64,000 nucleotides of DNA from Gerris lacustris (taxonomy: Eukaryota; Arthropoda; Insecta; Hemiptera; Gerridae), in assembly GCA_951217055.1 (NCBI GenBank), contig OX578280.1, positions 9,488,271-9,552,270 on the forward strand, read 5' to 3'. This document shows positions 1-11,573 of the stretch, piece by piece. The notes beneath the pieces are model-generated. The model worked only from the letters and a program-made list of their open reading frames with translations, had not been told where the DNA came from and searched no databases. Every line of letters begins with the position of its first letter. Positions within the stretch are counted from its first letter, which is position 1. The position numbers and the translations under genes were made by a program.

Positions 1-761
1 GATTTATATCGCTGTTTTTTTTCCCTTGTTTTTCTAAAGCTGTTTCTTTTAACTCCGTTTTTAACTCGCAGTGTTTTTAACGCTTTTTTTAACGTTGTTT
101 CAGCTCATTTCAGAGGGAAACTGACGATTAGGACGAACCGTTGTTCGTGTCCCTCTCTACTGTGTGTAGAGAGCGCACCCCACGAACTTAATTCGCGAAC
201 CAAGTTCCCATGTGAGTAGGCCGCTTTAGTCAATAAACTGGTTAAATTTAGCTCGTTTAACATTTTATTCAAAATAAATAGTCATTTAAAAGTTCAATAA
301 TCGAGTCAAATCTTACAATGTAGCGCATGCGTAATAGTCATATTCCAATGCTTCCTTTTATAGTGATAGATTGATTTATATGGACAAAATAGAATTCATA
401 TTTAGAGGGAAAGATTGATGGGAAGGTAGGCATAGTGAGAATATGGCTAGTTTAAAGACACTAATCTCCCACGTGGGTCTGTTAGCTTACATTACATAAG
501 GGAAAATTGGATTTGGATGGGAAGGTTGAACGGTAGACGAGGGCTGATAAAGTCTGTACACACGAGCACGAGCAGTAAACTTCATACGGGATATATTCAC
601 ACAAAGACAAAAACCGTCCTTTCTAGACCCCATTATATATTTACACTACCCTTGCTCTATCTTTCAACCCTTCTCTACTACCTTTAACTCCAATACAGAC
701 AAAACAGGGTTTACCTGAATTCCAAAACCTCATTCGATTCCAACTACAATTTCTGCTGTTT
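1..761. other. Unassigned AT-rich DNA with two adjacent short hairpins
   Basis: No reading frame or known repeat is recognisable. Two small hairpins lie side by side: GGACGAAC with GTTCG(T)GTCC at 131-152, and CTCTCTAC with GTAGAGAG around a 5-nt loop at 153-173. A transposon end is one possibility; nothing else supports it. Confidence 0.4.
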
Positions 762-1818
762 CAGGGCTTGTAGCAGATTTTCCTCAAAATTAAGTGACTT
801 TAGTGACTTTTTTTTCAAAATAAGTGACTTTTAAGTGACCTGTTTTCCCCAAATAAGTGACTTTAAGTGACTAAATTTTAAGTAAAAAAAAAAATATGTT
901 AGTTACTTTTTGTTGTTTTGCACTGTTAAACAAATGCAATAAATAAAATAAAATAAAAACGGGTACGGGGTACCTCGGAACTTTTCCTCACTTCAGAGGC
1001 CACCGAAGTGGCCTCTGAATGAGGAAGCAGTATTGGAAGTGGTCAGTACTTGGATGGGTGACCGTTTTGAACTGATTTTATCATCATTCTTAAAAAAACT
1101 TTATTTTTAATATATTTTATTTAATTATTTGAAGTTTGGCGGTATTTTGACAGAACAAACTTTGACGTCACCAAAATTATTGCAATAATAAATAACGTTA
1201 CTAATAAAGTTGATTTTCCAGGTGGCACAACTACAGGTAAAGACTGATTTTCTGCCAAGTTTCAACTCTCTAGGTTAAATACCTTGGGCGCTACGATAAT
1301 AACACACACACGCACATACATACATTCACACATACATACATACAGACGTCATGCTGAAAACCACTCAGGAGGTCTTAAAAATGCCCAAAACGGATAATTC
1401 CGTTGAAATCTCAAAAAAAAAAAGTTTCTGGTGAAAACAATACTTTTCCTAGAGTTTGGAATAAAATATTCTTTTCATCTTTATATTCTTTTTATTTTTT
1501 TCATCCATCTTCTTAATATTGACGATAAAACACAACACACGCCAGCTGAATCTAGTGAAACTGTTACAAACTTCATCATTCATTACAGTTCAAAGTAGGC
1601 CTAATATAAGATTCATAGTTAAAAAAAAGTCTTGAGGTTACAAAACCCCTTTTGAAAAACAGTTTTAATATATGTTTTGTATTTAAAAAAAAAAAAAAAA
1701 TCCTTGTAAGCCCAAATAAGTGACTTTCAGTGACTTTTTTTTAAATAAGTGACAAAAAAGTGACTCTCGTCAAAATAAGTGACTTTTAGTGACTTTCAGT
1801 GACTCACTACAAGCCCTG
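762..1818. mobile_element. Non-autonomous DNA transposon, TIR CAGGGCTTGTAG
   Basis: The element starts CAGGGCTTGTAG (762-773) and ends CTACAAGCCCTG (1807-1818), a perfect 12-bp TIR. CTGTTT flanks both ends directly, a likely target duplication. Both subterminal regions (about 790-875 and 1715-1805) carry many copies of AAGTGACTTT in the same orientation, so these are direct subterminal repeats rather than part of the TIR. A family A copy is nested inside. The TIR style is hAT-like, but the 8-bp duplication expected of hAT is not clean. There is no transposase. Confidence 0.7.
958..1455 (+). mobile_element. Family A copy 1 (5S-like head), nested
   Basis: It begins near GGTACCTCGGAACTTTTCC. 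Positions 1021-1064 resemble the 3' half of 5S rRNA (GTCAGTACTTGGATGGGTGA with upstream GAAGCAG). The far end carries CAAAACGGATAATTCCGTTG at about 1387-1406. Between are a GGCGGTATTTTGACAG segment and a CATACATACA-rich run. The 5S-like head suggests a 5S-derived SINE (the SINE3 type), but the body also contains a shared core found in DNA-type families, so the class is unsettled. Confidence 0.6.
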
Positions 1819-1896
1819 CTGTTTTCTAAATCAAATTACAGCTTCTATTTACTGAAAACTGTATTCTAAAATGAAAAACAAATCCATTAAATTCGA

Positions 1897-1933
1897 GTAA
1901 ATCTATTCGGCGCTATATCTAGTAGTTTAGATT
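1897..1933 (+). repeat. 56-bp satellite, left part before hAT insertion
   Basis: This is a partial monomer (ATTCGGCGCTATATCTAG then TAGTTTAGATT) identical in register to the array that resumes at 2410. It is separated from the main array only by the hAT element. Confidence 0.8.
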
Positions 1934-2409
1934 CAGGGGTGCCCAACCTTTTTTAATCAAGGGCCACATTGTCAACATTCAAAGGGAAGGCGGGCCGGGG
2001 GCCGATGGTGTACCGGGGGGGGGGGGGGTCCTACCCCAGAAAATTTTAGAATTTCTACCCTCATAAAACACGTTTTTATGTTTCCTAAAAGGTCAATTTT
2101 CTGTTTTGGTTTTAGCTGAAACACCATATTAATAAAGTTTTTTCTGTTACTAGCCTAGTTTTACTTTGCAGAAAAAAAAACACTCAAATATGTATTAATA
2201 TGATTGTAATTAACCACACAAGTATAAAAATACAACAATAACAGTATGAATTACAAAAAAGTTAGTGTTTCATTTTACAAAGTTGGGCTGCTTGGCATTA
2301 GGAAATTAAAATATTTTAGATTCTTTAAATGCTTGTAAATTCTTCGTTTTTATGGCAACACGGCGGGCCACATAAAATCGGCTCGCGGCCGTAGGTTGGG
2401 CACCCCTAG
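1934..2409. mobile_element. Non-autonomous hAT element, TIR CAGGGGTGCCCAACC
   Basis: The left end is CAGGGGTGCCCAACC and the right end GGTTGGGCACCCCTAG, the classic hAT/Charlie-type terminus. The 8-bp flanks are TTTAGATT (1926-1933) and TTTAGATC (2410-2417), a hAT-length target duplication with one mismatch. The element interrupts the 56-bp satellite. It contains GGGCCACA on both sides and a 14-G run at 2015-2028. No transposase frame remains. Confidence 0.88.
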
Positions 2410-2825
2410 TTTAGATCTATGATAATACATTAACTTGTAAATCTAGTCGGCGCTATATCTAGTAGTTTAGATCTATGATAAAACATTAACTTGTATATCT
2501 AATCAGCGCTATATCTAGTAGGTTAGATCTATGATAATACATTAACTTGTAAATCTATTCGGCGCTATATCAAGTAGTTTAGATCTATGATAAAACATTA
2601 ATTTGTAAATCTAATCGGCACTATATCTAGTAGTTTAGATCTATGATAAAACATTAATTTGTAAATCTAATCAGCGCTATATCTAGTAGGTTAGATCTAT
2701 GATAAAACATTAACTTGTAAATCTAATCGGCGCTATATCTAGTAGTTTAGATCTATGATAAAACATTAATTTGTAAATCTAATCAGCGCTATATCTAGTA
2801 GTTTAGATCTACGATAAAACGTTTA
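2410..2825 (+). repeat. Satellite array, 56-bp monomer, about 7 copies
   Basis: Tandem copies of a unit containing TCGGCGCTATATCTAGTAG and TTTAGATCTATGATAA repeat every 56 bp. Copies differ by a few substitutions (cggcgc/cagcgc/cggcac, taacttg/taatttg). Confidence 0.9.
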
Positions 2826-2839
2826 AAATAGATGTTTAA

Positions 2840-2945
2840 AAAGTTTAAAATAGACAAAGATGTTTTTATGGATATCTTACGTTCTAACGTAACGATTTTA
2901 AAAGAACTTCATATATGTACATCGTCTAAAGTACAATTGAAAGAA
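2840..2945 (-). mobile_element. Family D/D2 fragment
   Basis: The reverse complement reads CTTTAGACGATGT...GTTACGTTAGAACGTAAGATAT, the segment seen at 18200-18265 and 34050-34110 in D2 copies. It is a broken fragment with no ends. Confidence 0.6.
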
Positions 2946-3128
2946 TGTAAACTTGATGCAAGCAGAATGTTTTGAGTAGTTAAGTAATACATTTTATAAT
3001 AATTGAAATGAAGGTGGTCGGAACATGTCAAGTTAAGGAATATGTAGAAAGGCATCCTTCTCTCCCACTAAACGGCTCTCTATTACAATCATCTTATTTA
3101 ACTACCAACTCATCATGCTTAACTATTT

Positions 3129-3480
3129 TATTACGTTTTTATTAGCTTGCTTTCTTGTTTGTTAGTTTGTTTGTTTGTCCAGTACAAATCTTGCAGTCGA
3201 TTTTTAACTTACTTCCCGAGTAGCTAGATTTTTGAAACTTTTAGAATAGCTCAGAACACGATGACAATGCATTATTTTAATACATTTAGCCATCTTTCAG
3301 CAGAATTTAATTAGTTTTCAGCAAATATTTCTGTATAGAAAGTTAGTTCGGAAAAAATCCGCAAGTTATTTGATTTGTTTTGACATATCCCGTATTTACA
3401 ATCTTCATTTTGACGGGTTTCAAATTTATGATTTATGACAGAAAATTTAAAAACGTAGTATATAAAAAGTTCTTTTTATC
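3129..3480 (+). mobile_element. Family B copy 1 (TACTACG MITE, short form)
   Basis: It starts TTACGTTTTTATTAGCTTGC and ends TTTAAAAACGTAGTA followed by TATAAAAAGTTCTTTTTATC. The two ends form a TIR of about 13 bp (TACTACGTTTTTA). Landmarks are TTTGTCCAGTACAAATC and CATCTTTCAGCAGAATTTA. It lacks the extra 250-bp internal block present in the copies at 35665, 39612 and 42333. Confidence 0.75.
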
Positions 3481-3511
3481 ATTTTTTTTCTAAAATGTCT
3501 TCATGCTTAAC

Positions 3512-3545
3512 GAAACTCGCATGATAGAGCCACGCGATGCCCTAG
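3512..3545 (-). mobile_element. Family D left-end fragment
   Basis: The reverse complement gives GGGCATCGCGTGGCTCTATC, the left terminus of the D copies at 15853 and 54414. Only the end is left. Confidence 0.5.
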
Positions 3546-3680
3546 TTAAATAAGTAAAATATAAACTGAATTGTTGCAAACACTAAATTATGTTAAAAAA
3601 AAATCGGCACGACAAGCTTAAATAAAATTTCTCATGCAATATTAAGATTGATTTTAAATCCAATAACATATCATTTTATC

Positions 3681-3985
3681 AATTTCTTCTGAGCTTACCC
3701 GAAGGTAACGTAAATATTGTGCTTATACTGTAGATCGAAAATTATTCGATACTCTAAATTCAAAAAAATCCACCAAATAGTTGTGGTTCTTGATGGTTCT
3801 CCATCAAGAAATTGTTATGGTCCCGCACCTCGCACTCCGGTCAGTCTGTTTGTAGTTAAAACATATTGCAAACTAAGATATCTTAAAAACTACTAGTCAG
3901 TTATGATAAAATTTAGAAAGTAGGTAGGTCATAATTAACCCACAGATGGTCCAATATAAGTTACAATCGTATGCGCACATTAAAT
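3681..3985 (+). mobile_element. Family F fragment
   Basis: It opens with CTGAGCTTACCCGAAGGTAA (F consensus GCTTCCGAGCTTACCGAAGG) and includes the F block TAGGTCATAATTA...CCAATATAAGTTAC. It contains a small hairpin TTGATGG-TTCT-CCATCAA near 3793. Confidence 0.55.
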
Positions 3986-4340
3986 ATCGCAAAATTAATA
4001 CTTTTATTCATGGTAAAAAAAAAAAAAATAGTTTTTTGGCAGAAGTTCACTATACCGTGTTTTTGTTATTTGGTTATAGTTCTACAGCCATACAGCCAAC
4101 CACACTATGTTGCCAAAGCTAAGAGCTCGGTTGATTACATTATATAATTAATCTGATTAATTATACTAAATATTTATTATCTTATATTAAAATATTTTCT
4201 TAAGATACAATTTAAAATGCGGTATTTGCTAAAGAAATAAATCGTATTTATTTAATCGTATATTTTTAGATATTTAATTTATTAGATGGATTAATTTAAT
4301 CATTGTTTAAGAAATGTATTTGTTCTATACTTATTATCGT
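3986..4340. other. Unassigned AT-rich DNA
   Basis: Nothing identifiable, apart from AGAAGTTCACTATA near 4041, a phrase also found beside a pogo-like end at 55310. Confidence 0.4.
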
Positions 4341-4461
<121 letters not shown>

Positions 4462-4532
4462 CTCGTGTATGAAGGACGTTTTTTAACTAAATAATACTAC
4501 ATCTAAAAGTAAGCCAACATATTTGTATAGAC

Positions 4533-4690
4533 CAGGGATTCCCAACGGGGTCCAGGTGAACCCTTCGGGGGTTTATGGAAATTTAAAAGGGATCTATAGT
4601 ATTTCAAGGGATTATGGGGGGTCGTTGATAAACTTTAAAAGGTTTGAAAATTGATTATTTCAAGAATCTAAAAGAAAAATTTGCGTGTCG
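4533..4690 (+). mobile_element. hAT-like 5' end, partial
   Basis: It begins CAGGGATTCCCAACGGGGTC, followed by CCTTCGGGGGTTTATGG. This resembles hAT/Charlie-type 5' termini. No matching right end was found before the minisatellite at 4775, so it is probably truncated. Confidence 0.45.
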
Positions 4691-4774
4691 TCCTAAAGCG
4701 GAAATTAAATTATTTCTTAAGCCGTCAACTTCTGTAAATAATGCTGTTGGAAGCTTCTAACAAGAGTCGGTTCG

Positions 4775-5006
4775 ACTCACCCGCAGTGTGAATATGCACT
4801 CGCTAGGGTCGGTCTCGTCTCGCTAAGACTCACCCGCAGTGTGAATATGCACTCGCTAGGGTCGGTCTCGTCTCGCTCAGACTCGCCCGCAGTGTGAATA
4901 TGCACTCGCTAGGGTCGGTCTCGTCTCGCTCAGACTCGCCCGCAGTGTGAATATGCACTCGCAAGGGTCGGTCTCGTCTCGCTTGTCCTCGCACGCAGTG
5001 TGAAAC
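4775..5006 (+). repeat. GC-rich minisatellite, 53-bp unit, 4.4 copies
   Basis: Units start at 4775, 4828, 4881 and 4934, exactly 53 bp apart, with a partial unit at 4987. Each contains CGCAGTGTGAATATGCACTC and TAGGGTCGGTCTCGTCTCGC. It is much richer in G, C and CpG than the flanks. Confidence 0.92.
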
Positions 5007-5328
5007 CCGCCATACTTATATACTTTCTTTCAATACCTTAGATTTTAGATGACATGTATTTTTACAAGCTCTTATTTAACTTGCAATGTTTGTATGAATG
5101 TATATTGGGGTGAAATCTTGCAACTGAGTATTAAAGCAGTTATCCTCAACCGATTGAATTTAAATTTTGCATACAAGTTTAGTTTGGATGCATGGTTACC
5201 TAAGTGACGTCATTCTAAATTCAATATGGAGGACAGCCCAAGATGACTAATTATTTTTTTAGCACGTCCATGATATGTGTATCAAATGAACCGAGTTTGC
5301 TGAGAAGAATGCACACACTCTGATAAAG
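5007..5328. other. Unassigned AT-rich DNA
   Basis: No recognisable gene or repeat. Confidence 0.4.
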
Positions 5329-5785
5329 TTTTTTTTTTGCCACAGAACCAAAAAAAAAAAAATGTTTTCAGATTTTTTGCACTTCACATAAGCGTGATAG
5401 AGGGGGGGGGGACACGTTTCACACCCACTTCAAACTTGCCTACGCTCGCCCTATCAAAGTTATATCCAAAGAATTATATATTTCATAAGGATTATATATT
5501 TTTGTCATCAGCTCGACGTACCCTTTCATATATGATACCCCTCACGGTGTCGAAAAAAAATAAAAAATTTTTAACCCTTTAGTTTTTTTACCCTAATTTT
5601 GTTGAAAAATATTTTTTTTAAGTCGCTATATTTTTAAAATATGTGGGCAGGTACAAGACACATACATGCCAAATTTCAAAGTGATCGGACGAAAGGTGTA
5701 GCCGTGAGAGCACGTGAGAGGACGGACGGACAGACACACGCAGGAAAATATAAGGGTCCTTGGTTTTGCCTACGGACCCTAAAAA
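5329..5785 (-). mobile_element. Family E copy, 5'-truncated
   Basis: It ends with CTTGGTTTTGCCTACGGACC, the reverse complement of the E terminus AGGGTCCGTAGGC. Core E landmarks are present: CAGCTCGACGTACCCTTTCA, ACTTCACATAAGCG, and GCCAAATTTCAAAGTGATCGG split around the shared core at 5669-5690. The other end is lost. Confidence 0.75.
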
Positions 5786-6639
5786 TGATTAAAAACACAA
5801 TTTAATAGTCAATAAATTTTCGAATTGCGAGCATATCGTCGATAAGCCATCGTCCAAATGTCTAGCCCCGTCCTCAAAGAGAAATACATAATATGTATTT
5901 ATAATTGAGGATTAGAATTGAGGTAAAATCTTTATTTTAACTTAATACATTAAATATTTTTTTATTAAACAAAAGAACATTGTATGAACAACGTCCAATC
6001 TTTTTATCTAGTTTTTATTTTATAGGGTCTAGCACGCATCTCTCAGTAATTAAAATCAATAAAATTACTTTTCATTATTATTCATAAAACACGCGACAAC
6101 TAAAAACCACGCGATACATTCCACCTGGCTTTAATCACTTTATATAAATACAATAATAAAAGTCAATTGAATACATGAACAATAACAAATATATAATCAA
6201 AAGTACTAAAATTCGCCTTTTTATTTATTCCGACATCAATTATTTCGTCTGTTTCCGATTCTTATCTATTTATGAAGCTGTGTAATTATAATTCATGTAT
6301 ATCATTAATATTTTTGCTACCGAGCCTACCGAAAGGAAAGGTTTTAAATAATAAATTATTAGACTTAATAATAATTATGTCTTAGTAATAATCGAATCAA
6401 ACACATCATTTGTGGAAAAAAACAATGCAGCATTAGAATATTACATTAGGGCAGTAATTATTGACCGGGGGCCGAAAGGTTTTTCAAGCAGGCTGCCAAT
6501 AATGCAGAACATGTTCTTAATTACGTCTTATAGTCATTAAAAATATCTCCAAAACACGTGGGATATATAAAATTAAAATTCTTTTAATTTATAAAAATAA
6601 AGTTTAATTGGCATTATTATTAAAAATAGGTGTGTTTTA
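5786..6639. other. Unassigned AT-rich DNA
   Basis: No frame longer than expected by chance. A phrase GACCGGGGGCCGAAAGG at about 6463 resembles the interior of the hAT element at 1934 but is too short to assign. Confidence 0.4.
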
Positions 6640-7760
6640 TTTCACACAATTATTTTTTTGAGATTTCAACTGAATTATCCCCGTTTTGGGTGATTTTAAG
6701 ACCTCCAGAGTAGTTTTCAGCAAGACGTATATACGTGTGTATGTATGTGTCTATGAGTGTATGTGTGTTATCATCGTAGCTCCCAGGGTATATAACCTAG
6801 AGAGTTGAAACTTGGCAGAAAAATCAGTCCTTACTTCTAGTCGTGCCGTCCGGAAAATCAACATTTTCCGCCATCTTGAACCCAGTTTGCTAAGTCAGCA
6901 AACATTTTAAAAAATCGAAAAGGGGTCCGATCGAGTTGAAATTTGGCACGAAAATATACCTCTCTGTATGACAAACAACAACAACAACAACTCTGTATGA
7001 CAAACAATGAAAATATATCTCTCTGTATAACAAACAACAACAATATCAACTCTGTAAGACAAACAATGAAAACATACCTCTCTGTATGACAAACAACAAC
7101 AACAACATCAACTCTGTATGACAAAAACAACAACAACAACAACTCTGTATGGCAAACAATGAAAATATACCTCTCTGTATGACAAACAACAACAACAACA
7201 ACAACTCTGTATGACAAACAATGAAAATATACCTCTCTGTATGACAAACAACAACAACAACAACAACACTTTATGACAAACAATGAAAATATACCTCTCT
7301 GTATGACAAACAACTCCACCAAATTTAATTTCGATGTCGGCCGCCATTTTAAATTTATCGATTTTTGAATTTTTAAACTTAGGTGGTTAATAATACCGAA
7401 AGTATAATACGATTTTGACATACACAGCATATCGTTTGAACCGGAAAAAAGGAACAAACATTAAAAAAACCCGATGAAATTCCATTAATTATTTTTAAAG
7501 TTAAGAGCAACATAATTATTATTTAGTTTGATACTTTTGTTTGTTTACATTTGTCAAAATACCGCCAAAATTCAAATAATTAAATAAATGAAATAAAATA
7601 AATTAAAATAATGTATATATATTTATTTATTTATTTTTTATTTATATATTTTTTTTTTTAATGAAAAGTGATAATAAAAAAATTATTTATCCAAGTACTG
7701 ACCACGCCCAATGCTGCTTCCACTTTAGTGGCCTCCGAAGTGAGGAAAAGTTCCGAGGTA
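6640..7760 (-). mobile_element. Family A copy 2, near full length
   Basis: Reverse strand. The 5S-like head lies at the high-coordinate end (7691-7735: GTCAGTACTTGGAT preceded by GAAGCAGCATTGGGCGTG on the reverse strand). The ATTTCAACTGAATTATCC terminus lies at 6663. A minisatellite (6950-7316) sits in the middle. Long frames on the reverse strand here (199 and 79 aa) follow the minisatellite and are not genes. Confidence 0.75.
6950..7316. repeat. Minisatellite inside family A copy 2
   Basis: Alternating blocks of CTCTGTATGACAAACAA followed by either CAACAACAACAA or TGAAAATATACCT, about 55-65 bp per pair, roughly six pairs. CAA-block length varies, as expected from replication slippage. Confidence 0.9.
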
Positions 7761-8609
7761 CAATTTTTCAATTAAATTAATTAAATAGAACAAAAATAAG
7801 TCGAAATGGAGACTGTTTTATTACTTAGAAAATTATAATGCAAACTTAAGAGTTAATTAGAGATAACAATATTTTAAACTTAAATTAACTTCGCAATCTT
7901 ATAACGCTTACTCTCTATCTATAATCTAACTGGAGCATTTAATCTGACACATAAATTCCTATCACTTATGATAAGTAAACTAAATATGCAAGCATAACTC
8001 TAAAGATAGAACAAAATATTATTATAAACTGCATAATTATCACCAAGTTCATAGTGATAAGATAAGCAGTTAAAAATATAAATATAAATAATATTAATAA
8101 TAAATAATATAAATGTGAAACTAATTGAACACTGGTGGTGAAGTTTGGTGTCAACTATATAAGACAACAGAATTAAAACAATTTTATGTTTAAAGGTCAA
8201 TAAATGCATAATGATTTACAGAAATGAAATTTATGAATTATATGACATTTGAAGGAATAAAATGAATAGAATGAAAGGGAGAAAAGAGAAAGTTAAGAAT
8301 TCGTTTATGAGTTAATTCCTCTTTGCTATTATATCTTAAATTTGTTATAACTTTTGGAAATTTATTTCATATTTCATCAAAAATGTAAAACAGAAACTTG
8401 ATTCAGCATAGAGGAAACTCGAGGAATAATTCTGTCGGAGAGTTCAAAATATTTGTATACAAATCTTATAAAGTTGTCCCAATATTTAACATTGGGTAAA
8501 TAAATTTATAAGCATTTATCTTTTTGAAGCTGTCAGGCATTCCCATGGGTTGTGCGACGAAGTTGAGATCTAGCTGGATATATAGCGCGCAAGTATGCTT
8601 ATATATATA
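7761..8609. other. Unassigned AT-rich DNA
   Basis: No protein-like frame and no familiar repeat. Confidence 0.4.
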
Positions 8610-9077
8610 CAGTAGAACCTCGCTTACACGACGCTCAATAACACGACAACCTCAATTACAAGTGAAATTTTCAAATCCCCTTGAGATTGTCATAACACAT
8701 AATGTAAATTAACATGGATTTTTTCCCATTCAAAACGTAACTTAGAACCTCTATAACAAGTCGTTTTAACTTTTAAGATGTCAACCTCTATAACGCGACT
8801 ATTATTATCCAAACTACCTTAATAACATGGATTTTTTTCAATTCACAACGTAACTCAGAACCTCTATAACAAGTCGTTTTGAGAAGTCAACCTCTATAAC
8901 GCGACTCTATACAGGAATGGGTCGACCTTGAACAAGTCTAGACTTGAAAACCCCGCACATTAACCTCTATAACACAACTGATATGTTAAAATAACCTTGA
9001 TAACACGACCCTCAACAAAAAGAGCACCTCGATAACAAGACTGTTTCCCTAATCCCCTTCTTATCGAGGCTCTACTG
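8610..9077. mobile_element. pogo/Tigger-like MITE, TA target
   Basis: The left end CAGTAGAACCTCGCTTACAC and right end TTATCGAGGCTCTACTG form an imperfect TIR of the pogo/Tigger type, flanked by TA on both sides (8608-8609, 9078-9079). The interior repeats ACCTCTATAAC several times on the forward strand. Such repeats probably descend from the TIR. There is no transposase. Confidence 0.85.
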
Positions 9078-9857
9078 TATATATATACAGTGTGTCCACG
9101 GATGGAATTGCCTATACATGTAAATTTCAATTTTCGAAGAAAAGACACTCTTCATAATATCTCCTGCTTGTTCTTAAATGAAAATGTAAAGTATTACTTT
9201 CTGCTCAAAATGTACCCTGTACCCCAAAAAAATCTAAAACCTTATTTAAAATCGTAAAAGAGGAAACCGGACTAAATTTTAACTAGTCAAGAAAAAGTAT
9301 AATTAATAATTTTTTTAGATACTATTCCAAATTTATTTTTTACAATAAAATGTCAGAAATCCCTCTCCACCATTTATAAAATGTCAAATTAGTCTGATTG
9401 TATTAAGTGAGGGGTCGGTTTAAAGGTCTCATTGAGTAATTTAAAAGTTGTATTGCTTTCTTTTACAAAAATAATATCAAAGCATTTATAGATAATTATT
9501 ATTTAAATAATATTTATTTCTTTAATAGAAAGAATTATCATTTTCAAACAAGAATTATTTTTCTTAATTGCTTTATCCTTCAATCGCCTTTATGTTGTTC
9601 TTATCAAATTAAACATAACATAAAGATGAGCATTCTTATTTTAAAGTAGTTCGACCATTTTACTTACTATATTTGCCTAATTTTAAACTTAACTGATTTT
9701 AGAAATCCAGTTAACATGTGGGGATTTTTATTTATCATAAATATAAATAAATACCACAAAATATTAGTTAATATTACTAACATTATATAAATTGTTTAGT
9801 AACAAACAAAGAAAGCAATGGCTTTTCTTTAGCTTGTTACTTTCTTAAAAAAAAAAC
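9078..9857. other. Unassigned DNA with a CAGTGTGTCC element end
   Basis: TACAGTGTGTCCACGGATGG at 9086-9105 resembles the CAGGGTGNCC termini common in insect genomes (compare 61632). No partner end was found. The rest is plain AT-rich DNA. Confidence 0.35.
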
Positions 9858-10925
9858 TGGCACGGGGTACCTCGAAACTTTTCCTCACTTTGGAGGCCAC
9901 TTCATTTATTTAATTATTTGAATTTTGGCGGTGTTTTGACAGATGTTAACAAACTTTGACGTTTAACCAAAGTATTACACTATAATTAATCATTATGTTG
10001 GCTTATAACGTTTAAATTAATTAATCGAATTTTTTTGATTTTTACTACGTTTTTATTAGCTTGCTTTCTTGTTTGTTTGTTTGTCCAGTACAAATCTTGC
10101 AATTGATTTTTAACTAACTTCCCGAGTAGCTACACATTTTAAACTTTTAGAATAGCTCAGAACTCGATGACAAGGCATTATTTTAATACTTTTAGCCATC
10201 TTTCAGCAGAATTTATTCGTTTTCAGCAAATTTTGCTGTATAGAACGTTAGTTCGGAAAAAAATCCGCAAGTTATTTTATTTGTTTTGACATATCCCATA
10301 TTTACAATCTTCATTTTGACGGGTGTCAAATTTATTATTAATGGCAGAAAATTTAAAAACGTAGTACATATATAAAAAGTTATTTTTATCTAGTAATTAT
10401 TGTTCCTTATTTTTTTTACCTGTTCCAACGATATGCTATACATCACAAACGTATTTATACATTCGGTATTATTAACCGTTAAAGTTTCAAAATTTAAAAA
10501 CCGATAACTTCAAAATGGAAGCCAATATTACAATTTAATTTAGTGGATTTGTTTTTTATAGATAGAGGTACAATCGTGCCAAATTTCAACTCGATCGGAC
10601 AACTTTTTACGATTGTTTTAAAATGTTTGCTGACTCAGGAAACTTGATTCAAGATGGTGGAAAATGTTGATTTACGGGCAGCACAACTAGAAGTTATGAG
10701 TGATTTTTCTGCCAAGTTTCAACTCTCTAGGTTAACCCTGGACCCTGGGCGTTACGATGATACATGATACACATTCATACATAAACATATACATACACTC
10801 ATACATACTCACATACATACAGACGTCATGCTGAAAACTACTCAAGAGGTCTTAAAAACACCCAAAAACGGACAATTCAGTTGAAATCTCGAAAAACAAT
10901 TTTTTGGTGAAAACAATATACTTTT
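9858..10925 (+). mobile_element. Family A copy 3, carrying nested family B
   Basis: It begins GCACGGGGTACCTCGAAAC. The 5S-like stretch is missing (GGAGGCCAC runs directly into TTCATTTATTTAATT). The shared core (CCAAATTTC, 6 nt, ATCGG) lies at 10579-10598. It ends with GACAATTCAGTTGAAATCTC and GGTGAAAACAATA. Family B interrupts it at about 10044-10390. Confidence 0.7.
10044..10390 (+). mobile_element. Family B copy 2, nested in family A
   Basis: It runs from TACTACGTTTTTATTAGC to AAAACGTAGTACATATAAA. It is close to copy 1 at 3129 and of the same short form. Confidence 0.8.
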
Positions 10926-10929
10926 TCTA

Positions 10930-11520
10930 TAGTCCAGGAGATACCGTGCAAAAAAGTGTCTAACTAACATCAAGCTAGAATTTTGTATACAAGTCAATTT
11001 TTTAGTGCCTTTTAAGAATATGTGGTCGGCTAAGTTCGTCTGCGGGACATAGCTTGGCAATAAACGTTTGAAAAAAAAAAAAAAAACCGGTGAAGAGAGA
11101 GCGGCCATGTCTCACCAATTATGGTGGACAATGTGATTTTCATGATCCTGAGTACAAAATTAGTTAGTAGACCAAAAATCAAGTCGATGTTATTTTTACA
11201 CTTGATAGGTTAGCTATTCAAATATTAATAAAAATCAACGTGGTCACCTGTCAAGGGACAAACTAACATCGACTTGATTTTTGGTCTACTAACTAATTTT
11301 GTACTCAGGATCATGAAAATCACATTGTCCACCATAATTGGTGAGACATGGCCGCTCTCCACCGGTTTTTTTTTTTTTTCAAACGCCTATTGCCAAGCTA
11401 TGTCCCGCAGACGAAATTAGCCGACCTCATATTCTTAAAAGGCGCTAAAAGATTGACTTGTATACAAAATTCTAGCTTGATGTTAGTCAGACACTTTTTT
11501 GCACACTATCTCCTGGACTA
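10930..11520. mobile_element. Foldback element with 260-bp arms
   Basis: The left arm (about 10930-11190) starts TAGTCCAGGAGATA. The right arm (about 11262-11520) ends TATCTCCTGGACTA. The arms are near-perfect inverted copies over about 260 bp, including a poly-A/poly-T stretch, GCGGCCATGTCTCACC and CAAAAATCAAGTCGATGTTA. The spacer is about 70 bp. CTA flanks both sides (10927-10929, 11521-11523), a likely 3-bp target duplication. The terminus recurs alone at 63400-63452. Small frames in both arms are mirror images and not genes. Confidence 0.9.
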
Positions 11521-11539
11521 CTACCATAGGTGAGGACAA

Positions 11540-11573
<34 letters not shown>

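Noticed and set aside
1021..1064. 5S rRNA gene
   Set aside because: Only part of the 3' half is similar, and the flanking sequence repeats in other family A copies; it is a derived element segment.
6858..7457. 199-aa reverse frame rich in Cys, Val and His-Thr-Glu
   Set aside because: It follows the CAA-rich minisatellite inside a family A copy; frames in the other two registers are equally long.
10842..11533. Two related 88-aa and 61-aa proteins on opposite strands
   Set aside because: They are the two arms of one foldback element, so one is the mirror of the other.
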